Part shown: piece by piece, positions 48,401-57,265 of the stretch
How the letters are laid out: each line of letters begins with the position of its first letter
Position numbering within the stretch: position 1 is the stretch's first letter
NCBI GenBank assembly: GCA_023250955.1
Contig: JAHEZQ010000013.1
Location: forward strand, 32,951 to 96,950
Length of the DNA stretch: 64,000 nucleotides
From: Melioribacter sp.
Lineage (GTDB): Bacteria > Bacteroidota > Ignavibacteria > Ignavibacteriales > Melioribacteraceae
Direction: 5' to 3'
Translations under genes and position numbers: made by a program
The notes under the pieces: generated by a model
What the model was told of the DNA's origin: nothing
The model's input: the letters and a program-made list of their open reading frames with translations, nothing else
The model's database searches: none

Positions 48401-49069
48401 TTAGATCGATTTCTTTTTTACAAACGAAATTTTATTTTCGCTGCCGTTTATTAAACGATCAATATTTTTTCTGTGTGTATATATAACTAATAAGGCAAGC
48501 ATTATACAGAATGGAAGAACTGTATTATAACCCGGTATGTCAACACCGAAAATATTTTCTCTTACAACAAGTATTAAAGGAACTGCAACTGCAGCAGCTA
48601 AAGAACCCAAAGAGATGTATCGGGACACAGCCACAACTATAAAAAATACTCCAAGTGCAAGAGCCATATCAATTGTAACTAACATTATCAGAACACCTAA
48701 CCCGGTAGCAATACCTTTTCCACCGCGGAACCCTGCAAAGACAGTCCATATATGTCCAATTACAGCGGTTACACCGCAAATAATTTGAACGAGTGTAAAA
48801 TCATCGAATGGGGTTATATTCTTAAATGGAAAACTATCTAAATAAAAACGAGCTACAATAATTACCGCGAGAGCGCCCTTAAGAGCATCCAGTAAAATTA
48901 CAAGAATACCATACTTCCACCCCAATACTCTAAAAACATTCGATCCTCCGGCATTACCGCTGCCGTGTTCTCTTATATCTATTCCACGAACGAGTCTACT
49001 AACTATAATACTAGTCGGGATTGAACCTACTAAGTAAGAAAGGATTACAACAAAAGCTAAATTCAACAT
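48401..49069 (-). CDS. plsY: Acyl-phosphate:glycerol-3-phosphate acyltransferase
   Basis: PlsY is the membrane enzyme that transfers acyl groups from acyl-phosphate to glycerol 3-phosphate, forming lysophosphatidic acid. The 222-residue protein has five or so membrane helices. Motif 1 is G-S-I-P-T-S, motif 2 G-S-G-N-A-G-G-S-N-V-F-R (usual form GSGNxGATNxxR), and motif 3 F-R-G-G-K-G-I-A-T-G-L-G. It is the first gene of the plsY-gpsA pair, with a promoter just upstream. Confidence 0.95.
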   Translation of the reverse strand: MLNLAFVVILSYLVGSIPTSIIVSRLVRGIDIREHGSGNAGGSNVFRVLGWKYGILVILLDALKGALAVIIVARFYLDSFPFKNITPFDDFTLVQIICGVTAVIGHIWTVFAGFRGGKGIATGLGVLIMLVTIDMALALGVFFIVVAVSRYISLGSLAAAVAVPLILVVRENIFGVDIPGYNTVLPFCIMLALLVIYTHRKNIDRLINGSENKISFVKKKSI

Positions 49070-49091
49070 TCGATGGTCCTAAATTTTGGAT

Positions 49092-49123
49092 CAAAATTAG
49101 AGAAAAAGTATTTTATATACAAG
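49092..49123 (-). promoter_or_regulatory. Bacteroidota-type promoter for plsY-gpsA
   Basis: On the minus strand, CTTG (49123-49120), a 20-base spacer, then TAATTTTG (49099-49092). The -7 box is a full TAnnTTTG match and the -33 box has one mismatch. It lies 23 bases before the plsY start. Confidence 0.65.
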
Positions 49124-49134
49124 GGAGATTCCAT

Positions 49135-49815
49135 TCAGCTTTTTTGAGCTATTTTTTCAAAAATTAACAAGTCATCTTCGTTTGTAATCTTAAAGTTAAA
49201 GGAAGTCCCGCTCACAATATTTACTTTGTATCCGACTCTATGAGCAAGCATTGATTCATCTGTTCCGATAAAATTTTCCTTCTCTGCTTGATTCATAGCA
49301 TCCAATAGAATTTTATATTGGAATATCTGCGGGGTTTGTACATAATAAACATCTTGTCTATCTATATATGAATGAACTGAATCCGTTCCTTTGACCAAAG
49401 TATCCCTTGCTTTTATAGCAACAACTGCGCTTCCGGATCTTTTTGCCGTTTCTATCGCGTTTGTTAAGATATCTAGAGAAAGCAGCGGACGAACGGCATC
49501 GTGAACAACAATTAAGTCATCGCTCATAGCATTGATAGATTTTAATGCATTATGAACGGATTGTTGGCGTTCTTGTCCGCCCTCAACAATCTTTGAGATC
49601 TTAGAAAATAAATAATTATTTTTTATTGTATGAAGAAGATTGAAATAATTTTTGCGTGTTGATATAATTATTTCATCAATCAAATCGCATTTTTGAAAAA
49701 CTTCTAAAGTGTAAGCAATAATTTCTTTTCCGTTGATACGAAGATACTGCTTGGGAAGCGGATTATTCATCCGCAATCCTGAACCACCCGAAGGAATTAT
49801 CGCAAATACTTTCAT
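49135..49815 (-). CDS. ispD: 2-C-methyl-D-erythritol 4-phosphate cytidylyltransferase
   Basis: IspD performs the CTP-dependent step of the non-mevalonate isoprenoid pathway. The 226 residues include I-I-P-S-G-G-S-G-L-R-M near the N-terminus (most family members have AAG in place of SGG), the L-P-K-Q-Y-L segment, G-G-x-E-R-Q-Q-S-V-H-N-A-L, V-V-H-D-A-V-R-P-L and a T-P-Q-I-F motif. The start overlaps the queA stop by one base. Isoprenoid output feeds the undecaprenyl carrier recycled by UppP. Confidence 0.93.
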   Translation of the reverse strand: MKVFAIIPSGGSGLRMNNPLPKQYLRINGKEIIAYTLEVFQKCDLIDEIIISTRKNYFNLLHTIKNNYLFSKISKIVEGGQERQQSVHNALKSINAMSDDLIVVHDAVRPLLSLDILTNAIETAKRSGSAVVAIKARDTLVKGTDSVHSYIDRQDVYYVQTPQIFQYKILLDAMNQAEKENFIGTDESMLAHRVGYKVNIVSGTSFNFKITNEDDLLIFEKIAQKS

Positions 49816-50852
49816 TATATAATCAACATTGCATCGCCGTAACTTAAGAAGCGATAACCGTCTTTTAATGCTTTCTTATACGATTTCATTATAAAATCAT
49901 AGCCGGCAAATGCAGCAGCCAGCATCATTAAAGTTGATTCCGGCTGATGGAAATTTGTTACCAACTTTTTTGTTACTCTAAAATCGTAAGGTGGAAAAAT
50001 AAATTTATCGGTCCATCCTGAATTTGGTTTTGCAAATCCATCTGCTGTAACACTGCTTTCAAGTGCTCTGCAAGTACTGGTTCCAACCACAAAAACATTT
50101 TTCTTGTCCTCGAGAGCTTTATTAATAATTTTCGTTGTCTCTTCAGAAATTTCAAAATATTCAGAATCCATTCTGTGTTTTGTTAGGTCTTCAACTTCAA
50201 CGGGACGGAAAGTACCAAGACCGATATGCAGAATAACAGGGACTACCTTTGCACCAATCTTTTCAACTTTTTTGACAAGAGCAGGGGTGAAATGCAAACC
50301 GGCTGTTGGAGCGGCAACAGATCCATCCGTTTGAGCAAATATTGTTTGATAGTGTTCTTTGTCCGATGGAACTGCATCGCGTTTGATGTAAGGAGGTAGA
50401 GGAGTGTGGCCTATCTTTTCGATCGCCTTAAAAATATCTCCAGCATCTTCGTTAAAGCGGACAGTTCTTCCGCGTGATGTTGTATTATCAATTACTTCAC
50501 ACCAAAGTTTATCATTAAAATAAATTCTATTTCCAATTCTAACTTTACGTGCAGGATCAACAATGACATCCCAAATATTTTCTTCCTTGTTCAATTCTCT
50601 AAGGACGAAGACTTCGATCTTCGCATTCGTCCGTTCTTTTTTTCCAAACAGACGGGCCTGCATAACTTTAGTTTGATTAACAACAACTACATCGCCCTTC
50701 TGTATATAGTTTACAAGCTCTGAAAATTTGTGATGTTCAATTTCACCGGTTGCACGGTTAAGAACCATCATGCTTGCTTTATCGCGTGGGTTAGCTGGAT
50801 TCTTTGCGATCGCAGTTTTCGGCAAGTTGTACTTGAAATCTGATAACTTCAT
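49815..50852 (-). CDS. queA: S-adenosylmethionine:tRNA ribosyltransferase-isomerase
   Basis: QueA transfers and isomerises ribose from S-adenosylmethionine onto preQ1 in tRNA, a step in queuosine synthesis. Motifs: an N-terminal F-K-Y-N-L-P, the R-D-x-A-S-M-M-V-L-N-R segment, V-V-N-Q-T-K-V-M-Q-A-R-L, P-L-P-P-Y-I-K-R, S-V-A-A-P-T-A-G-L-H-F-T, H-I-G-L-G-T-F-R-P-V and T-N-F-H-Q-P-E-S-T-L. Length 345 is normal. GAGGAG precedes the ATG. Confidence 0.97.
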   Translation of the reverse strand: MKLSDFKYNLPKTAIAKNPANPRDKASMMVLNRATGEIEHHKFSELVNYIQKGDVVVVNQTKVMQARLFGKKERTNAKIEVFVLRELNKEENIWDVIVDPARKVRIGNRIYFNDKLWCEVIDNTTSRGRTVRFNEDAGDIFKAIEKIGHTPLPPYIKRDAVPSDKEHYQTIFAQTDGSVAAPTAGLHFTPALVKKVEKIGAKVVPVILHIGLGTFRPVEVEDLTKHRMDSEYFEISEETTKIINKALEDKKNVFVVGTSTCRALESSVTADGFAKPNSGWTDKFIFPPYDFRVTKKLVTNFHQPESTLMMLAAAFAGYDFIMKSYKKALKDGYRFLSYGDAMLII

Positions 50853-50881
50853 TTATTCTCCTCGTTATGTTCTTTTTTTCC

Positions 50882-50970
50882 TGTCATTCTGTGGAGTATA
50901 GGATGAAGAATCTTTGATTATATATTGATTCAAAATTCTTCTCCCGCCCTAAAGCGGGATCAGAATGACA
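50882..50970. repeat. REP-like intergenic palindromic element
   Basis: Terminal 10-base inverted repeats TGTCATTCTG (50882-50891) and CAGAATGACA (50961-50970) enclose nested arms. These are a GAAGAAT...ATTCTTC pair and a small hairpin CCCGC-CCTAAA-GCGGG (50943-50958). GTCATTCTG and GAAGAATC ends are seen in dispersed palindromic repeats of many Bacteroidota-related genomes (from general knowledge). Only one copy is in this window. It occupies almost all of the ppdK-queA gap. Confidence 0.65.
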
Positions 50971-50976
50971 ATTTAT

Positions 50977-53820
50977 TTATTTCTTCTTTGTTGTTCTTTT
51001 TACTTTTTTCTTTATAGTTTTTTTCGTTTTAGGTTTCTTTGCAAGTTTAACAAGATCAGAATAGCTCACTTTTACGACAACCGGTTTACCGGATTTTTGT
51101 TCTTTAACAACAGCATGAGCAGCTGCAAGTCTTGCGATAGGAACTCTAAAAGGTGAACAACTTACATAGTTCAATCCAATCTTATGGCAGAACTCAATTG
51201 ATTTTGGTTCGCCTCCATGTTCACCACAGATTCCAATTTTAAGGTCTGGACGAGTTGAACGTCCACCTTCGACAGCAATCTTCATTAAACTGCCAATTGC
51301 TTCTTGATCAATTGTTTGGAATGGGTCAACCGGAAGGATCTTTTGCTCGAGATATTCCGGTAAAAATCCGCCGATATCATCACGTGAGAAGCCAAATCCC
51401 ATTTGAGTTAAATCGTTCGTACCGAATGAGAAAAATTGAGCGACCTCGGCAATCTTGTTCGCTGTTAAACAAGCACGGGGAATTTCAATCATTGTTCCGG
51501 TAAGATGTGGAATTTTCTTTAAGCCGAATTTATCACATACTTCTTTGTGAACTTTTGTTATGATCTGGTATTGATGTTTGATTTCATTAACATGACAAGT
51601 TACTGGAATCATTATTTCCGGAAATGGTTTTTTACCTTCTTGCATTAATTCTGCAGTTGCCTCAAAGATTGCACGAACTTGCATTTCGGTAATTTCAGGA
51701 TAGGTTATTCCAAGACGTACACCGCGATGACCCATCATCGGATTGTTTTCGTGTAATGAATCAGCTCGTTTGTTTAATTCTTGAGAAGAGATACCCAGAC
51801 TCTTTGCAAGTTTTTCTCTTTCATCTTGACGTGTTGGAACAAATTCATGAAGCGGGGGATCAAGGGTTCTAAATGTTACAGGGTATCCATCCATTGCTTC
51901 CATAGTTCCTTTTACATCGTGTTTAACATGAGGGAATAGTTCATTCAAGGCACCCCTTCTTTCAGCTTCGGTATTTGAATGGATCATTTTACGAAGTTTG
52001 AATAACGGCTCTTCAGAATTTTTTCCATAGAACATGTGTTCGGTTCTAAACAACCCAATACCTTCAGCGCCGAAAGCACGTGCACGTGCTGCATCTTCAG
52101 GTGTATCGGCATTTGTTCTAACTTTTAATTTTCTCACAGCATCGCAGATCTTCATAAATGCCTGGAAGTCGGGATTATCTTCAGCAGCTTTGATCATTGG
52201 CAATTCTCCAAGATATACAGTTCCTTTAGAGCCGTTTAGAGTTAGCCATTCACCTTCACGCACTGTATAATTTCCAACAGTAAAATATTTTTCATTGTAA
52301 TTTATTTTAACAGAACCTGCACCAACGATACAACATTTACCCCAACCTCGTGCAACGAGAGCAGCATGTGATGTCATTCCCCCTCGGCCCGTGAGTATTG
52401 CTTGTGCAGCTCGCATTCCTTCAATGTCTTCAGGATTAGTTTCTTCACGAACAAGAATTACTCTCTTGCCTTCTTTGGCCCAGGCCACAGCATCGTTTGC
52501 AGAGAAAACAACTTGTCCTGATGCACCGCCGGGCCCTGCCGGTAATCCTTTTACAATAACATTAGAGGTAAGTTCAGCTTTAGGATCAATAATCGGGTGA
52601 AGAAGTTCATCCAGTTGCGAAGGCTGAACCCTCATAACAGCTTCTTCTTTAGTAATTAATTTTTCTTTGTACATATCAACAGCCATTCTTACTGCGGCCG
52701 GCCCGTTTCTCTTTCCAACACGGCACTGAAGCATATAAAGTTTTGTTTCCTGAATAGTAAATTCAATATCAAGCATATCGTGATAATGCTTTTCAAGTGT
52801 ACGTTGAATTGCATGAAGCTGTTTATAAGCCGGAACCATTGCTGTTTCAAGTGATGGAAGATGCTCAGTGTGCTCGCTCTTACCAATTTCATTGATTGGA
52901 TTAGGCGTTCTGATACCGGCAACAACATCTTCACCTTGTGCATTCGGCAGCCATTCACCATAAAAATAATTTTCTCCAGTTGCAGGATTACGAGTAAATG
53001 CTACACCTGTTGCAGAAGTATCGCCCATATTTCCGAATACCATTGATTGAACATTTACTGCAGTGCCCCATTCATCAGGAATATTTTCTATTCTTCTGTA
53101 TGATATTGCACGTTTGCCCATCCAGCTTTGGAATACGGCAGAAACAGCTCCCCATAATTGATCCATTGGATTTTCAGGGAATGGTTTGCCAAGAACTTCT
53201 TGAACTTTAGCTTTGTAGATTTCGATTAATTCTTTTAAATCATCAGATGTTAAATCAGTATCACTCTTTGCACCGCGAGCTTCTTTCATATTGTGAAGTT
53301 CTTTTTCTAATTGGTGGCGGACACCCTTACCTTCTGCCGGTTCGATACCTGCGGCTTTTTCCATTACAACATCTGAATACATTTGAATTAAGCGGCGGTG
53401 TGAATCATAAACGAAACGGGGATTATTTGTCTTTGCTATTAGAGCTTCACGTGTTTCATTGTTCAATCCTACATTTAATATTGTTTCCATCATACCCGGC
53501 ATTGACGCACGCGCACCTGAGCGAACTGATACGAGTAAGGGATTTACTTTGTCTCCAAACTTTGCGCCCATTTCTTTTTCAACTTCTGCAAGAGCAGTTT
53601 TCACTTGCTTATCAAGTTCTTTAGGATATTTTTTATTGTTCTTATAATATGCAGTACATACTTCTGTTGTAATAGTAAACCCAGCCGGAACTGGTAAACC
53701 GATGTTAACCATTTCAGCCAAGTTTGCACCTTTGCCGCCTAGAAGTTCTTTCATATCTGCTTTACCTTCAGCACGTTTGCCGCCGAAATAATAAACATAC
53801 TTTTGTGTTGCTTGAGCCAT
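50977..53820 (-). CDS. ppdK: Pyruvate, phosphate dikinase, with lysine-rich C-terminal extension
   Basis: PPDK interconverts pyruvate, ATP and Pi with PEP, AMP and PPi. The N-terminal ATP-binding domain contains G-G-K-G-A-N-L-A-E-M and S-V-R-S-G-A-R-A-S-M-P-G-M. The swivelling domain's catalytic histidine is in G-G-M-T-S-H-A-A-L-V-A-R-G-W-G. The PEP domain contains G-I-G-L-F-R-T-E-H and ends with S-C-S-P-F-R-V-P-I-A-R-L-A-A-A. Family members usually stop there. This one adds about 45 residues ending in repeated Lys/Thr/Arg. GGAGGA precedes the ATG, and lpxK lies 28 bases upstream. Confidence 0.96.
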   Translation of the reverse strand: MAQATQKYVYYFGGKRAEGKADMKELLGGKGANLAEMVNIGLPVPAGFTITTEVCTAYYKNNKKYPKELDKQVKTALAEVEKEMGAKFGDKVNPLLVSVRSGARASMPGMMETILNVGLNNETREALIAKTNNPRFVYDSHRRLIQMYSDVVMEKAAGIEPAEGKGVRHQLEKELHNMKEARGAKSDTDLTSDDLKELIEIYKAKVQEVLGKPFPENPMDQLWGAVSAVFQSWMGKRAISYRRIENIPDEWGTAVNVQSMVFGNMGDTSATGVAFTRNPATGENYFYGEWLPNAQGEDVVAGIRTPNPINEIGKSEHTEHLPSLETAMVPAYKQLHAIQRTLEKHYHDMLDIEFTIQETKLYMLQCRVGKRNGPAAVRMAVDMYKEKLITKEEAVMRVQPSQLDELLHPIIDPKAELTSNVIVKGLPAGPGGASGQVVFSANDAVAWAKEGKRVILVREETNPEDIEGMRAAQAILTGRGGMTSHAALVARGWGKCCIVGAGSVKINYNEKYFTVGNYTVREGEWLTLNGSKGTVYLGELPMIKAAEDNPDFQAFMKICDAVRKLKVRTNADTPEDAARARAFGAEGIGLFRTEHMFYGKNSEEPLFKLRKMIHSNTEAERRGALNELFPHVKHDVKGTMEAMDGYPVTFRTLDPPLHEFVPTRQDEREKLAKSLGISSQELNKRADSLHENNPMMGHRGVRLGITYPEITEMQVRAIFEATAELMQEGKKPFPEIMIPVTCHVNEIKHQYQIITKVHKEVCDKFGLKKIPHLTGTMIEIPRACLTANKIAEVAQFFSFGTNDLTQMGFGFSRDDIGGFLPEYLEQKILPVDPFQTIDQEAIGSLMKIAVEGGRSTRPDLKIGICGEHGGEPKSIEFCHKIGLNYVSCSPFRVPIARLAAAHAVVKEQKSGKPVVVKVSYSDLVKLAKKPKTKKTIKKKVKRTTKKK

Positions 53821-53848
53821 TGATCATTCCTCCAAGAATAGTTTTCTT

Positions 53849-54904
53849 TTATATTGTTTTGTCCATTGTTTTAATAATTAGTTCATTAAACTTTTTTTGT
53901 TCATCGAGTTTTAGTTCGATCTTCAAATAAAAAATATCTATGTCGTCCAGATCTTTTGAGAATTTATTCAGTTTAACTGCATCCTTCTGAGTTGTTAAAA
54001 CAGAATAGGAATTTGTATCATAAAATTTTTTTCTAATATTTTGTACTTCTTTAAGAGTATAATTTTTATGATCCGGGAAAATCATTTTATTAGTAATATC
54101 AATTTTGTTTTTCTCAAGTGCATTTAAAAAAGAAAAGGGAAGAGCTACACCGCATACAACTAAACTTTTCTGTCCTTGAAAATCATTCATACTAAAAAAT
54201 TTATGTGTCTTGACATCGTAAATTCCATCAGCTTGATAAAAACCGGTAAACACATTTTTATTCTCGAAATATTTTTTCAGTTTATTCTGTATCTCCATTT
54301 TATCGGAGAACTTTCTATTAATGATTATAATATCTGCACGCTTTAAGGAATCAAAAGGTTCTCGCATCGAGCCAAGAGGAAGCATACGCTGTTCTATCTG
54401 TCCGGTTTTATCCAAGAAACTTTGATCAAAAATTACAACATCAACGTCACGACGAATCCATCTGTGCTGAAATGCATCATCTAGGATTATTGTATCAACC
54501 CCAGAATCATCAATAAATTGACGGGTCCCGTCTACGCGTCTTTCGGACACTGCAGTGGGAACTTTCAGTTCCTCAGACATGAAATACATTTCATCACCGC
54601 ATTCATCAACAGTTGAATTGATATTATTACCGTCACTGACATAAATGTAACCTAGAGAACTTCTGCCGTAGCCGCGACTTAATACTCCGACTTTTTTATT
54701 TACGGATTTTAAGAACGAAGCAATCATCATAACAGTAGGTGTTTTACCGGAACCGCCGACTGTTATATTTCCGACAGATATTACTTTTGCATTTACTTTA
54801 ACAAAGCTAAAAATATTTTTATCAAAGAACGCATTTCTTACTTTAACAATAAACGAGTAAACAAAAACTAATGGTGATGATATTAATCTGAAAAATTTTA
54901 ACAC
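53849..54904 (-). CDS. lpxK: Tetraacyldisaccharide 4'-kinase
   Basis: LpxK phosphorylates the lipid A disaccharide at the 4' position on the inner membrane. Walker A is in N-I-T-V-G-G-S-G-K-T-P at about residue 46. The other motifs are V-L-S-R-G-Y-G-R-S, the D-E-x-Y-M segment, I-I-L-D-D-A-F-Q-H-R and L-P-L-G-S-M-R-E-P. Length 351 is normal. The start overlaps the DUF374 gene by seven bases, in an lpxB-DUF374-lpxK unit. Confidence 0.95.
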   Translation of the reverse strand: MLKFFRLISSPLVFVYSFIVKVRNAFFDKNIFSFVKVNAKVISVGNITVGGSGKTPTVMMIASFLKSVNKKVGVLSRGYGRSSLGYIYVSDGNNINSTVDECGDEMYFMSEELKVPTAVSERRVDGTRQFIDDSGVDTIILDDAFQHRWIRRDVDVVIFDQSFLDKTGQIEQRMLPLGSMREPFDSLKRADIIIINRKFSDKMEIQNKLKKYFENKNVFTGFYQADGIYDVKTHKFFSMNDFQGQKSLVVCGVALPFSFLNALEKNKIDITNKMIFPDHKNYTLKEVQNIRKKFYDTNSYSVLTTQKDAVKLNKFSKDLDDIDIFYLKIELKLDEQKKFNELIIKTMDKTI

Positions 54905-55557
54905 AACTGCAGCGCATCCTTCTGTAATTTATTTAGGAGTGCCTCGCACTCAATTATTTTTTGATTTGTTTCTTCATAACTAAAACTGTCATCTATTAAG
55001 ACCGGATCAGAATAAAGTACCACAACTTTAGAAAATGGTTTCGGCACTTCGAAATGATCCCAACTTTTTAGAACAGATTTTTTCTTAATGCCAATACCGG
55101 CTAAGAATAATGGTACATTAGTTTTTTTGGCCGTAACAACAGCGCCGGCTTTCATTTTGTAAATTGGTCCGCGCGGTCCATCAGGTGTAATTGCAAGAGA
55201 ATTATTCCCACGGATTAAATCAACCATAACGGATAATGCCTCATTACCACCAAGCGAACTTGAACCTCTTACAACTTTATAATTCCATTTCTCAAGTATT
55301 TTTGCAAGCACTTCGCCGTCTTTGCTTTGACTAACAAGTGCAGCAACGTTTTCGTTCTTATGCATATACCAACCGATCAGCATACTGCCATGCCAAAAAG
55401 CAGAAACAAAATTTTTCTTTTCATTTGCGAACTTTGAAATTGTTTCACCATTAATAATCTTAATTCGCAATGTTTTTATTAGTACGCTAATTGCAGTACT
55501 TGCAAATTGAATTCCAATATATCGAAGAACATTTCTCTGAAAATCACTAAGCTTCAT
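54898..55557 (-). CDS. DUF374-family lysophospholipid/lipid A-type acyltransferase
   Basis: A 219-residue membrane-associated acyltransferase of the DUF374 group. A hydrophobic N-terminal segment precedes F-W-H-G-S-M-L-I-G, S-Q-S-K-D-G-E-V, V-R-G-S-S-S-L-G-G and I-T-P-D-G-P-R-G-P, the family blocks. As I recall, the lipid A late acyltransferase LpxJ of epsilonproteobacteria belongs to DUF374. The position between lpxB and lpxK supports a lipid A secondary acylation role in place of LpxL/LpxM. That role is inference; the family call is firm. It overlaps both neighbours. Confidence 0.87.
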   Translation of the reverse strand: MKLSDFQRNVLRYIGIQFASTAISVLIKTLRIKIINGETISKFANEKKNFVSAFWHGSMLIGWYMHKNENVAALVSQSKDGEVLAKILEKWNYKVVRGSSSLGGNEALSVMVDLIRGNNSLAITPDGPRGPIYKMKAGAVVTAKKTNVPLFLAGIGIKKKSVLKSWDHFEVPKPFSKVVVLYSDPVLIDDSFSYEETNQKIIECEALLNKLQKDALQLC

Positions 55558-56683
55558 TTAATAATGCGTATATTTTTTGAGCGGCTTTTCCTGAAGCTCC
55601 GCTTCCTCCAAGTTTTTCTTTTATTAAACCAAGTTTTTGCTTAATTGTATTATATCTTTGCTTGTCTTTTAATATCGCTTCTGATTTTGAATATATATTT
55701 TCTGTATTAACATCGTACTGAATTAATTCGTCAACAACGTTTTCACCAAGTATGATATTAGCCATCGCAATATTATTAATCTGTACTACTATTCTGCCTA
55801 ACCAGTATGTTAAATAATTAGTTGAATAAACCACGATAAACGGAAGCTGGAATAATCCTGCCTCCAGTGTGGATGTTCCGGATTTTATAATTCCAAAATG
55901 TGAATGCTTGAACAAATCGTAAGTGTATCCTTTTGCCACCTTGTAATTATGTTCAGTAGTTAAGTTTGCGAAAATACTTTCGTCAATATTTTCGGAACAA
56001 GCGACAACAGTTTGCAAATTAAAATCTCTTGAAAGTTTCACCGCAGCTTTAATACACGTCGGAAATATTTTTTTGATCTCATGTCTTCTGCTTCCTGGTA
56101 GAATGAGTAATATTTCTTTGTCTTTATCCAGATCTAATTTTTTGTATAGTTCTTCTTTGTTCATTAAAGTATAATTTTCAACATATTCTACCAAAGGATG
56201 GCCAACGTATTCGACATCAACATTATATTTACGATACATTTTTTCTTCAAACGGGAATACAACAATCATTTTGTTAACAACTTCTCTGATCTTATCAATC
56301 CTGCCTTTACCCCAAGCCCAAACTTGTGGTGATATATAATAGATTACTTTCTTTCCAAGCTCGTGCAATTTTTTTGCAAGATTTAAATTAAAGCCGGGGT
56401 AATCAATCAATACAATTGTTTCAATTTTTTCTTCAGCAATTTTACGAAGTAATTCTTTTCTAACTTTCGATATAAATGGAAGATGTCTTAAGACTTCAAT
56501 AAATCCGAGGAAAGCCATTTGTTTAATATGAAATTGAACATTCATTCCAGCGGCAATCATTTTGTCTCCGCCAATTCCAAAAATCTGTAGCGACTGATCT
56601 AGCTTGTGCAATTCTTTGATCAGACTAGCACCATGTAAATCACCTGATGCTTCACCGGCTATTATCATTAATTTTTTATTCAA
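55547..56683 (-). CDS. lpxB: Lipid A disaccharide synthase
   Basis: LpxB (GT19) condenses UDP-2,3-diacylglucosamine with lipid X. Motifs: the I-A-G-E-A-S-G-D-L-H-G-A N-terminus, F-G-I-G-G-D-K-M, M-G/A-F-L-G-F-I-E-V-L-R, L-I-D-Y-P-G-F-N-L-N-L-A, Y-Y-I-S-P-Q-V-W-A-W, P-F-E-E-K, Y-V-G-H-P-L and L-P-G-S-R-x-x-E-I. Length 378 is normal. The first bases overlap the upstream ICMT-like gene and the last overlap the DUF374 gene. Confidence 0.97.
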   Translation of the reverse strand: MNKKLMIIAGEASGDLHGASLIKELHKLDQSLQIFGIGGDKMIAAGMNVQFHIKQMAFLGFIEVLRHLPFISKVRKELLRKIAEEKIETIVLIDYPGFNLNLAKKLHELGKKVIYYISPQVWAWGKGRIDKIREVVNKMIVVFPFEEKMYRKYNVDVEYVGHPLVEYVENYTLMNKEELYKKLDLDKDKEILLILPGSRRHEIKKIFPTCIKAAVKLSRDFNLQTVVACSENIDESIFANLTTEHNYKVAKGYTYDLFKHSHFGIIKSGTSTLEAGLFQLPFIVVYSTNYLTYWLGRIVVQINNIAMANIILGENVVDELIQYDVNTENIYSKSEAILKDKQRYNTIKQKLGLIKEKLGGSGASGKAAQKIYALLNEA

Positions 56684-57264
56684 CTTAACACAAAACGAAT
56701 TATTACTAAAAATGATACCGTAAAAATCGCCTGCATAGTTCTTCTTTCCGAACGCAGACCTGCTCCTAAATTTAACGGAGGTTGTTCTATTGCAGAATTA
56801 CTATACTTACTTATACTAGGAATTAACTTAGGAACGGCTTTCAAGTAATCTTCATAATTTTTTCCAAACTTAATTTTAAGAAATCCTTCTTCTTCCTTTA
56901 TGATAACTGTATACTGCCAGAAAAAAAAGAATAGGGCAGCTATATGAAGATAGGGGAATAAAGCCATAGACATAATTCCAACACCGAGATACATCAGCAT
57001 GTTGCCAAGATAAAGCGGATTGCGTACATAAGCGAAAGCACCTGATACAACCAAATATGTTCCGCCGACTCCGTCTGTAGTTCTTGTTTCACTTCCGGCA
57101 TAACTAATGCCCCACAATCGGAAAAACTCTCCAAAGAGTATAACTGCAAAGCCAACAATAATACTTGTAACAGTAGCTTCTTGAAAAATCAACATTAAAA
57201 GTATAAATGGAATGGGTGTGTAACTTCTGTACTTAAAAATTTTTGTTGCAAAATTTTTCATCAA
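56680..57264 (-). CDS. Isoprenylcysteine carboxyl methyltransferase-like membrane protein
   Basis: A 194-residue protein with four to five membrane helices. It has the ICMT/PEMT pattern: G-A-F-A-Y-V-R-N-P-L-Y-L-G-N, a hydrophobic stretch, then I-K-E-E-E-G-F-L-K-I-K-F-G-K-N-Y-E-D-Y. The R-N-P-x-Y and E-E regions bind S-adenosylmethionine in studied relatives. Bacterial members methylate varied lipids or small molecules; the substrate is unknown. Wedged one base after the HAD gene and overlapping lpxB by four bases, it might modify an envelope lipid. Confidence 0.8.
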   Translation of the reverse strand: MMKNFATKIFKYRSYTPIPFILLMLIFQEATVTSIIVGFAVILFGEFFRLWGISYAGSETRTTDGVGGTYLVVSGAFAYVRNPLYLGNMLMYLGVGIMSMALFPYLHIAALFFFFWQYTVIIKEEEGFLKIKFGKNYEDYLKAVPKLIPSISKYSNSAIEQPPLNLGAGLRSERRTMQAIFTVSFLVIIRFVLS

Positions 57265-57265
57265 T

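Noticed and set aside
53247..53624. 125-codon open frame on the plus strand
   Set aside because: It is antisense to the highly conserved ppdK and shows no family features.
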